Of a stretch of 64,000 nt of DNA, positions 41,663 to 50,871 are shown piece by piece (the first letter of the stretch is position 1; every line of letters begins with the position of its first letter). The stretch is from Geoglobus sp. UBA235 (GTDB taxonomy: Archaea; Halobacteriota; Archaeoglobi; Archaeoglobales; Archaeoglobaceae): contig DACG01000010.1 of NCBI GenBank assembly GCA_002494725.1, positions 1 to 64,000 of the forward strand. The letters are read 5' to 3'. The position numbers and the translations under genes are program-made. The notes under the pieces were generated by a model. It made no database searches. It saw only the letters and a program-made list of their open reading frames with translations, and was not told the DNA's origin.

Positions 41663-41958
41663 AGGTCAACACCTATCGCCTTTCTTATTTTTTCTCTAAT
41701 CTCCTCTGCCCCTCCTTCAGCACCAACAGCAACAAATGTTGGCTCAACACTCTCATCAACAGCCCTCTTTAATGCGAGGGGCAGTTTTTTCAAAAACTCA
41801 TGCTTGATGACCGCAACACCAATATCCTCACTCTCAAGAACCTTCTCAACAGTCTGAACAAGCTCCTCATCACTGACGACATCAAAAATATCCCTCACTC
41901 CCGCAAGCCTGAAGCCAAGATTGAATTCCGGATCGCCGATTATTGCGAGCTTCTTCAT
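41653..41958 (-). CDS. atpF: A-type ATP synthase subunit F
   Basis: 101 residues, normal size. N-terminal LAIIGDPEFNLGFRLAGV and IAVIKHEFL-type strands of the CheY-like fold. Part of the central stalk. Overlaps atpC by 4 bases and atpA by 10. Confidence 0.92.
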   Translation of the reverse strand: MKKLAIIGDPEFNLGFRLAGVRDIFDVVSDEELVQTVEKVLESEDIGVAVIKHEFLKKLPLALKRAVDESVEPTFVAVGAEGGAEEIREKIRKAIGVDLWK

Positions 41959-42998
41959 ACAATCACCAGCTGCTCCCTAATATCCTCAACCTCCATCCCG
42001 CTTTCCTTACCCCTTGCAATAATTCTGAGATTGTCAACCTCGATCTTTTTCAGAAGCATGTATGACAGAACGGGGAGTATGGAAAGCGGGTAATTGCTTG
42101 CTTTCTTTATCATTCTCTCAGCCCATATCCTCGTCAGAGCATTTTCAATCTTTGACATTGGCTGGGTCATTACTACCTCCCTCAGATCCCTTACAAACCA
42201 GTAGTTCTCGATTGCCTTGTAGATCTCCTCGAGCTCCATGGCCGCAAGCTTTCTTGCCTCATCTTCCGTGAGCTGATATCCGTAGGGAACTATCTTGGGT
42301 ATTATCTCCTCTGCCGGAACACCCTCCTTCTTAAGCCTGAGTATAGTCTTCATATTCACAATGTCAATCTCCATTCTGATGAAGTCTATGAAGTACTTGG
42401 CATCAAGGCTCTCGGCTGAAAGACCTGCTATGGAAGTGTAGTAGAACTTGTCAAGCTCGTCCTCAACATCCGAGAGCTTTGATCCGTGAAGAATTTTCTC
42501 AAGAATGCTGTAAAATGGCTTTCCCCTGAATGCATTCACGATTTCCTCAATGCTCTCCTTTGCAAGCAGGGATTTGAAGAAGTCCTCATCAAACTCTCCT
42601 GCTGGAACGAGGGTTGCTTCAATTTCCTCATTTGTGAAACCAAACATCTTCCCCCTGAGTATGTTCTTGATGTTCCAGAAGTCCCATTTTCTGAGGTAAA
42701 GAACAATCAGGTCTCTTGGCAAACCCTTTGATATTCTTATGAGCTTTGAGTACACCCTTGAAAGATTCAGTGAGAGGGCATGATCTATCAGATCAACACC
42801 GGAATACCTGAATGCGAGCTCATCTATCTCCTTCTTGTACTCCGTCTCCTCAAGATACCTCGCTATCTCATTGAGGTCCATGTTAAGCAGCTTTGCATAC
42901 TCATCCCTGGGGATGAGCTTCCTCTTCATCACCCTCACTCTTGCAACAATGTATGCCCATTCTGAGATCTTTGTTCTCTTTATTATCTTTGAAATCAT
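41955..42998 (-). CDS. atpC: A-type ATP synthase subunit C
   Basis: 347 residues, all-helical funnel protein coupling the rotor shaft to the membrane ring. Family-like segments: YAYIVARVRVMKRKLIPRDEY region and FIRMEIDIVNMKTILRLK. Length agrees with archaeal C subunits. Confidence 0.93.
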   Translation of the reverse strand: MISKIIKRTKISEWAYIVARVRVMKRKLIPRDEYAKLLNMDLNEIARYLEETEYKKEIDELAFRYSGVDLIDHALSLNLSRVYSKLIRISKGLPRDLIVLYLRKWDFWNIKNILRGKMFGFTNEEIEATLVPAGEFDEDFFKSLLAKESIEEIVNAFRGKPFYSILEKILHGSKLSDVEDELDKFYYTSIAGLSAESLDAKYFIDFIRMEIDIVNMKTILRLKKEGVPAEEIIPKIVPYGYQLTEDEARKLAAMELEEIYKAIENYWFVRDLREVVMTQPMSKIENALTRIWAERMIKKASNYPLSILPVLSYMLLKKIEVDNLRIIARGKESGMEVEDIREQLVIV

Positions 42999-43004
42999 GT
43001 TAAA

Positions 43005-43565
43005 TCACCCGAAGAGCTTCTCATAAACTTCCTTCATCTTTGACTCGTAAACCTCTCTGAGGAGGTTGTCAAAGGTGAGATTTATCCTGTATTCTCCATC
43101 CCTGCTTTCGAGAATCACACCACCTATGCACTCTATATTCCCGGCATACTCAAGCTTGGAGATTTTTCTGACAATTTCCTCATCCTTTTTGTTCGAGTAA
43201 ACAAGATAGCCCTCATTCTTGTATTTGTCAAGAATCTTTTTGAGAAGCTCCTCCCTCTCTGAATCGCTCAGATTCTGAACCTTCTCAACAAGAAGCCGGT
43301 AAACTTTCTCTACAACCTCTCTCTTCCTAAGAAGCTCCTCCTTTTTCATTTCAAGGTTTATTCCTGATATTTCCTGCCTTCTAAGTCTCTCAGCTTCCTT
43401 CTCTGCTTCTTCCCTTGCCCTCTTCAGAATCTCCCTGGATTCATCTTTTGCCTCTGAAATTATCTTCTCAGCCTCTTCTTCAGCGTATCTGTTTATTTCT
43501 GAAACCTGCTGGTGCCCCTTTCTGATTATCTCCTCGATTATTGGCTCCAGTGGCATTTTTTGCAC
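43005..43565 (-). CDS. atpE: A-type ATP synthase subunit E (peripheral stalk)
   Basis: 186 residues. N-terminal long coiled coil rich in Glu and Lys (KIISEAKDESREILKRAREE, about 33-52) and a globular C terminus (NIECIGGVILESRDGEYRINLTFD region). Pairs with subunit H in the peripheral stalk. Confidence 0.92.
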   Translation of the reverse strand: MQKMPLEPIIEEIIRKGHQQVSEINRYAEEEAEKIISEAKDESREILKRAREEAEKEAERLRRQEISGINLEMKKEELLRKREVVEKVYRLLVEKVQNLSDSEREELLKKILDKYKNEGYLVYSNKKDEEIVRKISKLEYAGNIECIGGVILESRDGEYRINLTFDNLLREVYESKMKEVYEKLFG

Positions 43566-43591
43566 CTCTTAAAAAAATTTGGAGCCGGAGT

Positions 43592-43807
43592 TTACATGAA
43601 CATCAGCAGGAACGATACGACAAGGCCGAAGATAACGATTGTTTCTGGAATAACTGTCATCAGCAAGCCTCTGCCGAAGAAGCTTGGGTCTTCAGCCATT
43701 GCACCTACAGCAGCGGCTCCAATTCCCTGCTCACCAAGTCCTGCACCAATTCCAGCCAATCCTACTGCCAGACCAGCTCCAACAGCCACCATCCCCTCAA
43801 CTGCCAT
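43592..43807 (-). CDS. atpK: A-type ATP synthase subunit K (membrane ring proteolipid)
   Basis: 71 residues, one hairpin of two membrane helices, so the simple 8 kDa form and not a duplicated one. The ion-binding glutamate E55 is in IPETIVIFG, with T56 next to it and Q27 in helix 1 (GEQGIG). Gln plus Glu-Thr is the pattern seen in Na+-binding rings, so Na+ or mixed coupling is possible. Confidence 0.93.
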   Translation of the reverse strand: MAVEGMVAVGAGLAVGLAGIGAGLGEQGIGAAAVGAMAEDPSFFGRGLLMTVIPETIVIFGLVVSFLLMFM

Positions 43808-43821
43808 TTACAACACCTCCT

Positions 43822-45768
43822 TCAATCTTCTTTTGTATACTTCCTCTTCCTACCAAACGGGGCGTAAAGTCTGCCCCCACCCTCAAAGAATTTAACAAAG
43901 AACTCAACATAGTGCAATCGAAGACTCTGCAACCCCGGATCAAGAATTCCGAGGAGAATGTTTATGAAGTGACCTACCAGAAATACCAGAACTGCTGCAA
44001 CAATTCCAACTGGCCCTGAGGGCCAGAGCATCTCAAAAGCCATGTAATTGAAAGCAACAGCAAATCCAACACTTGCAAGCCCAACAGCCAGCAATCGAGC
44101 ATAGCTTATTGTGTTGCTGAGGAGTGTTAGATACTCAATGAGAAACATCGGACCCTCCCCAATGATTGTGAGCACGGCCCACAATATCAGAAACGGTACT
44201 GCCGCAATGTAGGCATAGTTGAGTTCAAAGGCCGTTTTTCCGGCCATGTTGTTCAGGATGAATCCTGTTATTATCAGTGCGATGCTTATCAGTGCCATCA
44301 GCCAGTTGAACTTCTCCTCAATGGCATGCTTCCATCCGTGCTCCTTTGCCACGTTCCTTATTCCAATAACGTAGGCCATGGCCATGTGGAAAACGCCTAT
44401 GGCAATTGTAAGCACAAGAATCGCCGGTGCCTTTTCCAGTCTGTTGACATGAGGTATCTCGGCGAACATGTGAGCTATTGAACTCTCGTGTCCAAAAAGC
44501 TCTGCGAACACCGTTTTGTGACCAAACAGCTCAAATCCAAAGAACTCACCGTAAACGAATCCAAAAACTATTGTGGAGATTGCGGAATAGTTAAGAACTT
44601 TAAGCAGTGCCTGCCAGCCCTCTGTTTTGAATTTGGTTGAGAGCCACAGTCCCAGAGCGAGAATGACAATTCCGTAGCCGATGTCTCCAAGCATGAATCC
44701 GAAGAAGATCGGGAAAAATACTGACATGATTATGGTTGGATCGATTTCGCTGTATTTTGGCACAGCATAGGATTTTGTGAGCAGCTCAAAGGGCTTGGCA
44801 AATACAGGATTCTTCAGTGCAGTTGGCGGATTGAACTCCCTGTCATTTATCTTCAGAGCAACAACCTTCCCGTCTGTTTCTTCATTTACAACCTTCTGGA
44901 AGGTTTCAAACATCTCTTCCGGAACATAGCCAACAATCACGAACGCATACTTTGACGTGGCAGCTCTCAATGGAAGTTCACTTTTCTCAAGCTCTATGCT
45001 GAGGTGCTCTTCAAGTGCAAGCAGGAGATCAAGATTTTCCTGCTCGTACCTCTTTATCTCCTTTCTCAGTCCTGACAGTTCCTCTTTTAGTTCTGTCTCC
45101 TCAGATTCAAGCTGTCTGAGTCTCTCATCATAGCCAACATCAATTTCAGGTACGGATATCTCCCTGAATGAGAACTCCTGAAGAACCCTGAACACGTCTT
45201 CCGCACTATCTTTTTTCACAAAAACGGCAACAACAAACTCATCGTCGTATTCAGAGATGAAAAGCTCAAAATCCTTCGTAACCTCAACAATCCTCTCAAA
45301 GGGATTTGATTTGACAAAGCCCGCAAAAACCTCAATATTTCTGTAGCCTGTAAGGAGGTCCGGAGGTATCCCGAGAGATTTCAGAGGTATCAGTGCTCTC
45401 CTCTCATCTCCAATTTTTCTCAGCCTTTCCTCTATTTCCTTGATTCTGGAGACCTTTGCATTTATGACCTCTTCAAGTTCCCTGACCTTCACATCGATCT
45501 CCCTGTTAAGCTCGGAAACACTGAAAACTCTCTCCGGCTCGTATCCGTCCTTCACTCCCGCATATGAGAGAATTGATCTCACAGAAACAAGAAGTTTTGA
45601 GAGCTTTGATGCCCTTTCCAAGGGCTCTCCAATCCTGAAATATTCATCCTCCTCCTTGTAATCCTCAATGTGGAGACCATTAAGCCTGTAAAGTGTGCTG
45701 GATGTCTTTTCAAGATATTCTTTCGGGCCCACCACAGAGACCTTTACCATCCTTACAGGCTCGAGCAT
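43822..45768 (-). CDS. atpI: A-type ATP synthase subunit I (membrane stator)
   Basis: 648 residues. N-terminal cytoplasmic half with coiled coils (about 70-120 and 215-255) and C-terminal half with about seven or eight membrane helices (from FFPIFFGFMLGDIGYG, ~355, onward). A conserved arginine lies in the late helix region (NTISYARLLAVGLA), where the stator arginine facing the K ring is expected. Confidence 0.95.
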   Translation of the reverse strand: MLEPVRMVKVSVVGPKEYLEKTSSTLYRLNGLHIEDYKEEDEYFRIGEPLERASKLSKLLVSVRSILSYAGVKDGYEPERVFSVSELNREIDVKVRELEEVINAKVSRIKEIEERLRKIGDERRALIPLKSLGIPPDLLTGYRNIEVFAGFVKSNPFERIVEVTKDFELFISEYDDEFVVAVFVKKDSAEDVFRVLQEFSFREISVPEIDVGYDERLRQLESEETELKEELSGLRKEIKRYEQENLDLLLALEEHLSIELEKSELPLRAATSKYAFVIVGYVPEEMFETFQKVVNEETDGKVVALKINDREFNPPTALKNPVFAKPFELLTKSYAVPKYSEIDPTIIMSVFFPIFFGFMLGDIGYGIVILALGLWLSTKFKTEGWQALLKVLNYSAISTIVFGFVYGEFFGFELFGHKTVFAELFGHESSIAHMFAEIPHVNRLEKAPAILVLTIAIGVFHMAMAYVIGIRNVAKEHGWKHAIEEKFNWLMALISIALIITGFILNNMAGKTAFELNYAYIAAVPFLILWAVLTIIGEGPMFLIEYLTLLSNTISYARLLAVGLASVGFAVAFNYMAFEMLWPSGPVGIVAAVLVFLVGHFINILLGILDPGLQSLRLHYVEFFVKFFEGGGRLYAPFGRKRKYTKED

Positions 45769-45769
45769 A

Positions 45770-46090
45770 TCAGATCAGCCTCACAAACTCATCGTAAAGA
45801 AAGTCAACAACCTCATCAACCCTTGAATCCCCCTTTCTGACAACTTCATTTATTTCTGCAAGCTTCTTTTCCCTTATGCTTTCCTTTTCCTTCTCTATTT
45901 CAGCTTTTGCCTTTTCAAGAATCTCATCCTTTATTTTCTCTGCCTCTTTCTTTGCATCCTCAATTATCTGCCTCGCCTCATTTTTTGCAGCAAGAACCTT
46001 CTTTTTCCCCTCTTCCTCAGCCCTTTTGATCTCTTCTTCAACCTTCTGTTCTGTTTCTTTTATTTTTGCGAGTATCTCTGCTTTTTCCAT
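45770..46090 (-). CDS. atpH: A-type ATP synthase subunit H (peripheral stalk)
   Basis: 106 residues, almost entirely a right-handed-type coiled coil of Glu, Lys and Ala (EILAKIKETEQKVEEEIKRA at the start). Partner of subunit E. First gene of the operon, one base from atpI. Confidence 0.9.
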   Translation of the reverse strand: MEKAEILAKIKETEQKVEEEIKRAEEEGKKKVLAAKNEARQIIEDAKKEAEKIKDEILEKAKAEIEKEKESIREKKLAEINEVVRKGDSRVDEVVDFLYDEFVRLI

Positions 46091-46148
46091 GCTCTTTCAC
46101 CCCGTAAAAATGAATTCAAGGAGACGTCATGGTCACCTTCAGCATATG

Positions 46149-46158
46149 GTATTTAAGG
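46149..46158 (-). promoter_or_regulatory. ATP synthase operon TATA box
   Basis: On the minus strand, AAAATC followed by CTTAAATAC is a strong BRE plus TATA in the 105-base gap between moeA and atpH. It predicts a start near 46122-46127, leaving a leader of about 35 bases with GGGGTGAAAG just before the atpH ATG. Confidence 0.6.
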
Positions 46159-46195
46159 ATTTTCTTTTTTCCCGGCTCAGGAAAAATGGAGAATA

Positions 46196-47362
46196 TCAGA
46201 GAGGAAATGCCCTCACAATCTCCTTCTCCTCAACAACCTCCACATTCTCCTCAACAAGAGTGTATGCGTTTGCACGGGTAACGGTTGAAAGAACTCCGGA
46301 GCCGTAAGATGAGATTGGTTCAGCCACCAAGGTCCCAAAATCAACTCTCAGCCTGACAAAACTGGTAAACCCCGCCTTTGAGTATATCTTTCCCGATAAT
46401 CTGACACTGAAAGAAATTGAATCCCTCCTGCTCACCATCTTCCAGATTGCGGGCCTGAGGAAAAGGTATGCTGAGGCGACACACGCAGATGGAAAGCCGG
46501 GAAGGCCGAGAACCGGTGTCCCATCAACCATCGCAAATACAGTTGGCTTCCCGGGTCTCAGAGCAACTCCCCTGAAGACAACTTCCCCTGCTGTGTCAAG
46601 AACCTCATAAAGCATGTCCCTCTTTCCAACAGATGTTCCTCCTGTTGTGACGACCATGTCATAACCATCCAGTTCATCAAATATCTCCTCTATTTTCTCT
46701 CTCACATCTGGAACTATGTCTGTTTTTTCTCCGATCCCACCCCACTCCTGAATGTAGGATGAGATCATCAGTCCATTGCTCTCAAACACCTTTCCGGGTT
46801 TCAGGCTCTCACCGGGCTGTAAAAGTTCATCTCCTGTTGGAACAACCTTTATCCTTGGCTTCCTGAAAACCTCAACTTCCTCTACTCCCGCAGCTCTCAG
46901 AATTGCAAGGTCGTGAGGTCTGAGCATTTTTCCTCTCTCAGCAATAACATCTCCCTTCTTTACATCCTCTCCTCTCATCCCCACATTTTCGTATTTCCTC
47001 ACAGCCTTGTAAACCGCAACAGAGCTCCCAATTTCCTCAGTATCCTCAGCCTTGATTACTGCATCAAACCCATCTGGCAACGCATCTCCTGTGTGAACCC
47101 AAACAGCCTCGTTTCCTTTTTTAAGCAGAACAGGACTTGCTCTGCTTGCACCTCTGACCATCTCGCTTTTCACCGCATATCCATCCATGGCACATCTGCT
47201 GTAATGGGGGATGTCAATTTCAGAGTGGACATCAGCAGCAAGAATTCTGCCAAGAGCCTTCTCTACCGAAACTGTTGCTGTGTCATCCCTGCCAAAGGGC
47301 TCTATTCTGTCAAGCAGCTTTTTCCTGGCAGTCTCCAGGCTTTCAAGTCTTTCAAAAAGCAT
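46196..47362 (-). CDS. moeA: molybdopterin molybdenumtransferase
   Basis: 388 residues from ATG 47362 (in-frame GTG codons at 47368 and 47371 also possible). Four-domain MoeA: RILAADVHSEIDIP(H)YSRCAMDGYAV near the start, VHTGDALPDGFDAV, TGDELLQPG and TTGGTSVGKRDML in the MogA-like domain, and GLPGFPSACV. Inserts Mo or W into molybdopterin. Overlaps moaD. Confidence 0.93.
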   Translation of the reverse strand: MLFERLESLETARKKLLDRIEPFGRDDTATVSVEKALGRILAADVHSEIDIPHYSRCAMDGYAVKSEMVRGASRASPVLLKKGNEAVWVHTGDALPDGFDAVIKAEDTEEIGSSVAVYKAVRKYENVGMRGEDVKKGDVIAERGKMLRPHDLAILRAAGVEEVEVFRKPRIKVVPTGDELLQPGESLKPGKVFESNGLMISSYIQEWGGIGEKTDIVPDVREKIEEIFDELDGYDMVVTTGGTSVGKRDMLYEVLDTAGEVVFRGVALRPGKPTVFAMVDGTPVLGLPGFPSACVASAYLFLRPAIWKMVSRRDSISFSVRLSGKIYSKAGFTSFVRLRVDFGTLVAEPISSYGSGVLSTVTRANAYTLVEENVEVVEEKEIVRAFPL

Positions 47363-47603
47363 CGGCACCACCGCTTACAGGCGGAAAAATTGCAACGGTA
47401 TCGTCTTTCTTCAGCCTGATATTCTCGTTTCTGTCTGCAATCCTTCCGTTCACCATGATAACAGCATATTCCATCAGTTTTTCAAATTCAGGATACTCAG
47501 CTGTTAGCTTTTTCATCAGATCCTGAAGGCTTTCCGCATCAACCTCAATTTCCCTCTTTCCGGCTACTTCCCTGAAGTTTGCAAACAGCCTTATCCTTAC
47601 CAT
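47352..47603 (-). CDS. moaD: MoaD-family sulfur carrier with C-terminal extension
   Basis: 83 residues, ubiquitin fold: KIRLFANFREVAGK-type start, VMVNGRIADRNENIRLKKDD (about 50-69), VAIFPPVSGG. MoaD, ThiS and SAMP proteins must end in Gly-Gly to be adenylated, but here GG (78-79) is followed by Ala-Asp-Ala-Phe. The extension overlaps the moeA start. The protein may need trimming, or the true stop was lost by drift. MoaE and the E1 enzyme are not in the window. Confidence 0.85.
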   Translation of the reverse strand: MVRIRLFANFREVAGKREIEVDAESLQDLMKKLTAEYPEFEKLMEYAVIMVNGRIADRNENIRLKKDDTVAIFPPVSGGADAF

Positions 47604-47673
47604 ACTGCCCTCCCTGATGACTGTAGCTGAAGCACTTTACAAAAGTTTTTCAAGGTTTTCCAGTTTTTCAATG

Positions 47674-48507
47674 TCATTTCCCAGCCTTCCTGTCTCCATG
47701 GCTTGGAACAAACTCAACCCCCGGATGCCTCTGCATCATTGGCTGTGGGAAGAGATCCATGAGCTCGTAAATCTCGGGTGGGACATCTGTTGAAACGTTG
47801 AGCCCGAATTCCCTGACAGTCTCAAACGTTAACGGGTAATCGTGGGTCCATCTCCCCTCTGTCAGAATTTCAGCAACCTCCCTTGCCCTGTTCTCTCCAA
47901 GCTTGTCCTTTAAAAGCAAGAAAACAAAGTCCCTTACCTGATTTATTGCTTTCTCGGCTATATCGGCCATTATGAGTGTCTGATCATCAATGTCTTTTGG
48001 GTCCTTCCTCTTAACTGCCCTGAGAATTGAGGGGGCAGGGTAGTTCATGAGCTGGGGATCGACGGGACCGAGAACGGCGTGGGGATCCATTATTATCTCA
48101 TCGGCTGCAAGGGCTATCAGCGTTCCACCGCTCATGGCATAGTGAGGGACTATGACTGTTGTTCTGGCAGGATGATCATGCAGTGCCTTGGCTATCTGCG
48201 TTGCAGCAAGAACGAGTCCTCCGGGGGTGTGGATTATCAGATCTATGGGCTTGTCCTCTGGCGTGCTCCTTATCGCCCTCAGCACCTTCTCCGAATCATC
48301 TATGTCTATGAACCTGTAAACCGGAATTCCAAGGAATCCTATGCTCTCCTGCCTGTGGATCATTGTGATTACATTGCTTCCCCTTTTTTCCGCTATTTTT
48401 TCCATGAGCTTTCTTCTTCCTGAAACCAGCATCTGATGCCTCATCTGAGGCATGAATATGAGGTAGAGAAAAATCAGGAGCCAGAATATTCCGTACAGAT
48501 CGTACAT
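47674..48507 (-). CDS. membrane-anchored SDH-type Clp-fold serine protease
   Basis: 277 residues. N-terminal membrane anchor (LYGIFWLLIFLYLIFM), then a ClpP/crotonase-like domain with IIHTPGG, nucleophile Ser in YAMSGGTLIALAAD, and MDPHAVLGPVDPQL. This matches the archaeal/bacterial SDH (Ser-Asp-His) group related to SppA. Probably degrades membrane or signal peptides. Confidence 0.85.
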   Translation of the reverse strand: MYDLYGIFWLLIFLYLIFMPQMRHQMLVSGRRKLMEKIAEKRGSNVITMIHRQESIGFLGIPVYRFIDIDDSEKVLRAIRSTPEDKPIDLIIHTPGGLVLAATQIAKALHDHPARTTVIVPHYAMSGGTLIALAADEIIMDPHAVLGPVDPQLMNYPAPSILRAVKRKDPKDIDDQTLIMADIAEKAINQVRDFVFLLLKDKLGENRAREVAEILTEGRWTHDYPLTFETVREFGLNVSTDVPPEIYELMDLFPQPMMQRHPGVEFVPSHGDRKAGK

Positions 48508-48556
48508 GATAAATTATTATTCTGAGGTCCTATAAAAAGAAATTGGTCCCTAAAGG

Positions 48557-48976
48557 CTAAACCCGGAACATCACCTGAGAGGCTGTTCTGAGTTTTTTCC
48601 TTATTTTCTGCATTTCGTAGGTGTAGAGCATCATCACATCATTAACATACCTCTCAAATCCAAATGCTCTCTGAATAAACTCTGCATGCCTTCTGTCCCT
48701 CACATAAATTACATACTCATCTCCGAGGCTTGTCATTTCCAGAATTATTGGAATTGCGAATCTGTCATGCTCCTCCTCATCCACATGCTCTGCTATGAAC
48801 TCAAGTTCCTCTCTTGCTATGTCGTACTCGATTCCATCCTTGGCCCTGAAAGATGGACTGTCCATCTGAAGCATTGCCTTGAGTGTCTGCCTCCTTTCAG
48901 GGAGGTGGCGGTTGATTGACTCCACAAGTTTTGCTAAGGCCCTGTCTCCAAACCTGTCTCCAAGCATCAGAACCAC
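48557..48976 (-). CDS. DUF61 (UPF0216) family protein
   Basis: 139 residues. Conserved blocks: HLPERRQTLKAML, SFRAKDGIEYDIAREELEFIA region, and the FAIPIILE strand. Found widely in euryarchaea; function unknown. Its start overlaps the SAM hydrolase stop by 10 bases, and the pairing may be meaningful. Confidence 0.8.
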   Translation of the reverse strand: MVLMLGDRFGDRALAKLVESINRHLPERRQTLKAMLQMDSPSFRAKDGIEYDIAREELEFIAEHVDEEEHDRFAIPIILEMTSLGDEYVIYVRDRRHAEFIQRAFGFERYVNDVMMLYTYEMQKIRKKLRTASQVMFRV

Positions 48977-49731
48977 CTTAACCTGAGTTCCCCGTAACGG
49001 ACATTATACTTTTCTGAAAAGTTGCCATCTCTCACACTCAGCTCAAGCGTTTCAAAACTCCCAAATAAAGCCAGCACCTCTCCGGCATCAACATCCTCGT
49101 ATCTCTCGACAACGGGAATTTCAATTTCATTAAACACAAATCCTTCAGGATCAATGTCCTCCAGATCTTTTCTCCTCAAATTTGTTACGGCATTTCCAAA
49201 CCTGTCAATGTGAAGTACCCTGCATGAAATCTCCCTGCCCTCAATTTCCGGATCGAAAAGTTCAAGTTTCACAATTTCGGGATCGGCTTTCTGAAAGTGC
49301 CTTTTGTCTAACTTCCCATCATGGATCAGTGCACCGGCAGGGGCAAAAATATCCCTGCCATGAAATGTTGATGAGAGGGTTCCGGATATACCGGACACCG
49401 ATTCTCCTATAACATAAATCTCCTCAATTCCGTTTTCAGATGCTGATGGATATACAAGACCGTTATCAGGTGCAACAAACCAGTAGTCTCTTGTTTTCAC
49501 CGCAATAGCCCTTCTTTTCCCGCCAACACCCGGATCAACAACCGAGACAAAGACAGTTCCATTCGGAAAAAACCTGTAGGAGCTGTAGAGAAGGAAGGCT
49601 CCTTCAACGATGTTCTGGGGCGATACAGAGTGAGTGATATCCACTACCTCCGCACCGCTCATCTTTCTTATGATGCCCTTCATCACTCCCGGATAAAAGT
49701 CTCCGAAATCTGTTAGGAGTGCTATCACCAT
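48967..49731 (-). CDS. S-adenosyl-L-methionine hydrolase (adenosine-forming), DUF62
   Basis: 254 residues. Family motifs: LTDFGDFYPGVMKG at the start, VVDPGVGG, APDNGLVYP, FHGRDIFAPAGA and HIDRFGNAVTNL. Homologous to fluorinase/chlorinase but of the hydroxide-using type, which cleaves SAM to adenosine and methionine. Overlaps the nitroreductase stop by 7 bases. Confidence 0.9.
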   Translation of the reverse strand: MVIALLTDFGDFYPGVMKGIIRKMSGAEVVDITHSVSPQNIVEGAFLLYSSYRFFPNGTVFVSVVDPGVGGKRRAIAVKTRDYWFVAPDNGLVYPSASENGIEEIYVIGESVSGISGTLSSTFHGRDIFAPAGALIHDGKLDKRHFQKADPEIVKLELFDPEIEGREISCRVLHIDRFGNAVTNLRRKDLEDIDPEGFVFNEIEIPVVERYEDVDAGEVLALFGSFETLELSVRDGNFSEKYNVRYGELRLRWF

Positions 49732-50243
49732 TTCTCCCAGTGGGTTATCTCCTCAAGAGCGTATCTTTTTCTCGGCCTTGGATTTTCAGCAGGATATCCT
49801 ACAGGCAGAATCGCGGCAGGCCTCGCATAGCTCGGTATGTTTAGTATTTCGGAGACTTTCTCATCATCGTATGCCCCAATCCAGACAGAAGCAAGACCCA
49901 TTGCGTGGGCTGCAAGCAGAATGTTCTGTACCGCAGCTGCAGCATCCTGTTCAGCATATATCTTGCCCCTGTCTCCATACACCCTCATGCTTCTCGGATA
50001 ATTTGCCACAACAACAATCAGAACGGGAGCTTCAGCAATAAACATCTGCCGGACAGAGGCTACCGCAAGCTTCAGCTTTGTCTCCTCATCTCTCACCACA
50101 ATGAAATCCCTGGCCTGAAGATTTCCAGCTGATGGTGCAGCATTTCCAGCCTCTATCAGCTTCATAACAGTCTCATCACTGACATCATCCTTTCTGAACC
50201 TTCTAACTGATCTCCTGGTTAAAATGGCAGTTAAACAGTCCAT
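49725..50243 (-). CDS. nitroreductase-family FMN protein
   Basis: 172 residues from ATG 50243 (the frame stays open further upstream to 50423 without a ribosome site). FMN-binding RRSVRRF at the N terminus, APSAGNLQ, ALASVW-type GLASVWIGA and LPVGYPAE near the end. A small single-domain member; the substrate cannot be told. A TATA-like GTTTTAACC near 50265-50273 gives a leaderless start. Confidence 0.87.
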   Translation of the reverse strand: MDCLTAILTRRSVRRFRKDDVSDETVMKLIEAGNAAPSAGNLQARDFIVVRDEETKLKLAVASVRQMFIAEAPVLIVVVANYPRSMRVYGDRGKIYAEQDAAAAVQNILLAAHAMGLASVWIGAYDDEKVSEILNIPSYARPAAILPVGYPAENPRPRKRYALEEITHWEKW

Positions 50244-50580
50244 GAAAAACAGGGAAAATGAAAGGTTAAAACACTTTTGATGGGGTGTGGAGCAACGGTC
50301 AGTTATTATTAATGTGCTCAAATCTTTTACACCATTCCTTAATGAACCTTCAATTCTGTTGTGATTTCTCCGATGGACAATGAAGATGACATAATCTGTC
50401 ACAATTGATGACATTCTTCTCATGGTATCTCATAATGCCACTGATTTTTATCCCTTGACACTACATTGATCCAGATTAATTTCCTATTTCCTATGGACTG
50501 AACAAAACATCTGGATCGGTATCACAACAGAATAAAATTTATATATCCCCAATAACTGAAAAAAGAAATGAGGTGATAAA
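50244..50580 (+). promoter_or_regulatory. 337-base intergenic region with the histone promoter
   Basis: Between divergent nitroreductase and histone genes. TTTATATATC at 50538-50547 is a strong TATA box giving a start near 50567, and GAGGTGAT (50570-50577) is the ribosome site. A pair of GATGA and one CTGA element (50386-50450) resembles C/D-box RNA parts, but the spacing is poor. I see no gene in 50280-50530. Confidence 0.6.
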
Positions 50581-50784
50581 ATGGCTGAGTTGCCACTTGC
50601 ACCAATTGATAGATTGATAAGGAAGGCAGGTGCTGAGAGAGTAAGCGAGGATGCAGTAGAAAAGATGGCTGAGGTTCTTGAAGAGTATGCTCTTCAGGTT
50701 GCCAAGAAGGCTGTTGAGATTGCAAAGCACGCAAACAGGAAGACAGTTAAGGCGGAGGACATAAAGCTCGCTTTGAGCATGTAA
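50581..50784 (+). CDS. archaeal histone
   Basis: 67 residues, the minimal histone fold. LPLAPIDRLIRKAGAERVSE (4-23) and the C-terminal KTVKAEDIKLAL are standard for HMf-like histones. It wraps DNA as dimers and multimers. A strong promoter and ribosome site fit high expression. Confidence 0.96.
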   Translation: MAELPLAPIDRLIRKAGAERVSEDAVEKMAEVLEEYALQVAKKAVEIAKHANRKTVKAEDIKLALSM

Positions 50785-50871
50785 TTTCCCTTATATTTTT
50801 TATTTTTAAATATTATATAATTTATTTCAAACCAATTTTGTTTTATAGCAGTTTTAAAAATCCAGAAATAG

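Noticed and set aside
50386..50450. Possible box C/D guide RNA upstream of the histone gene
   Set aside because: Two GATGA and one CTGA element are present, but spacing between boxes is wrong (one interval of about 29 bases) and no terminal stem is seen.
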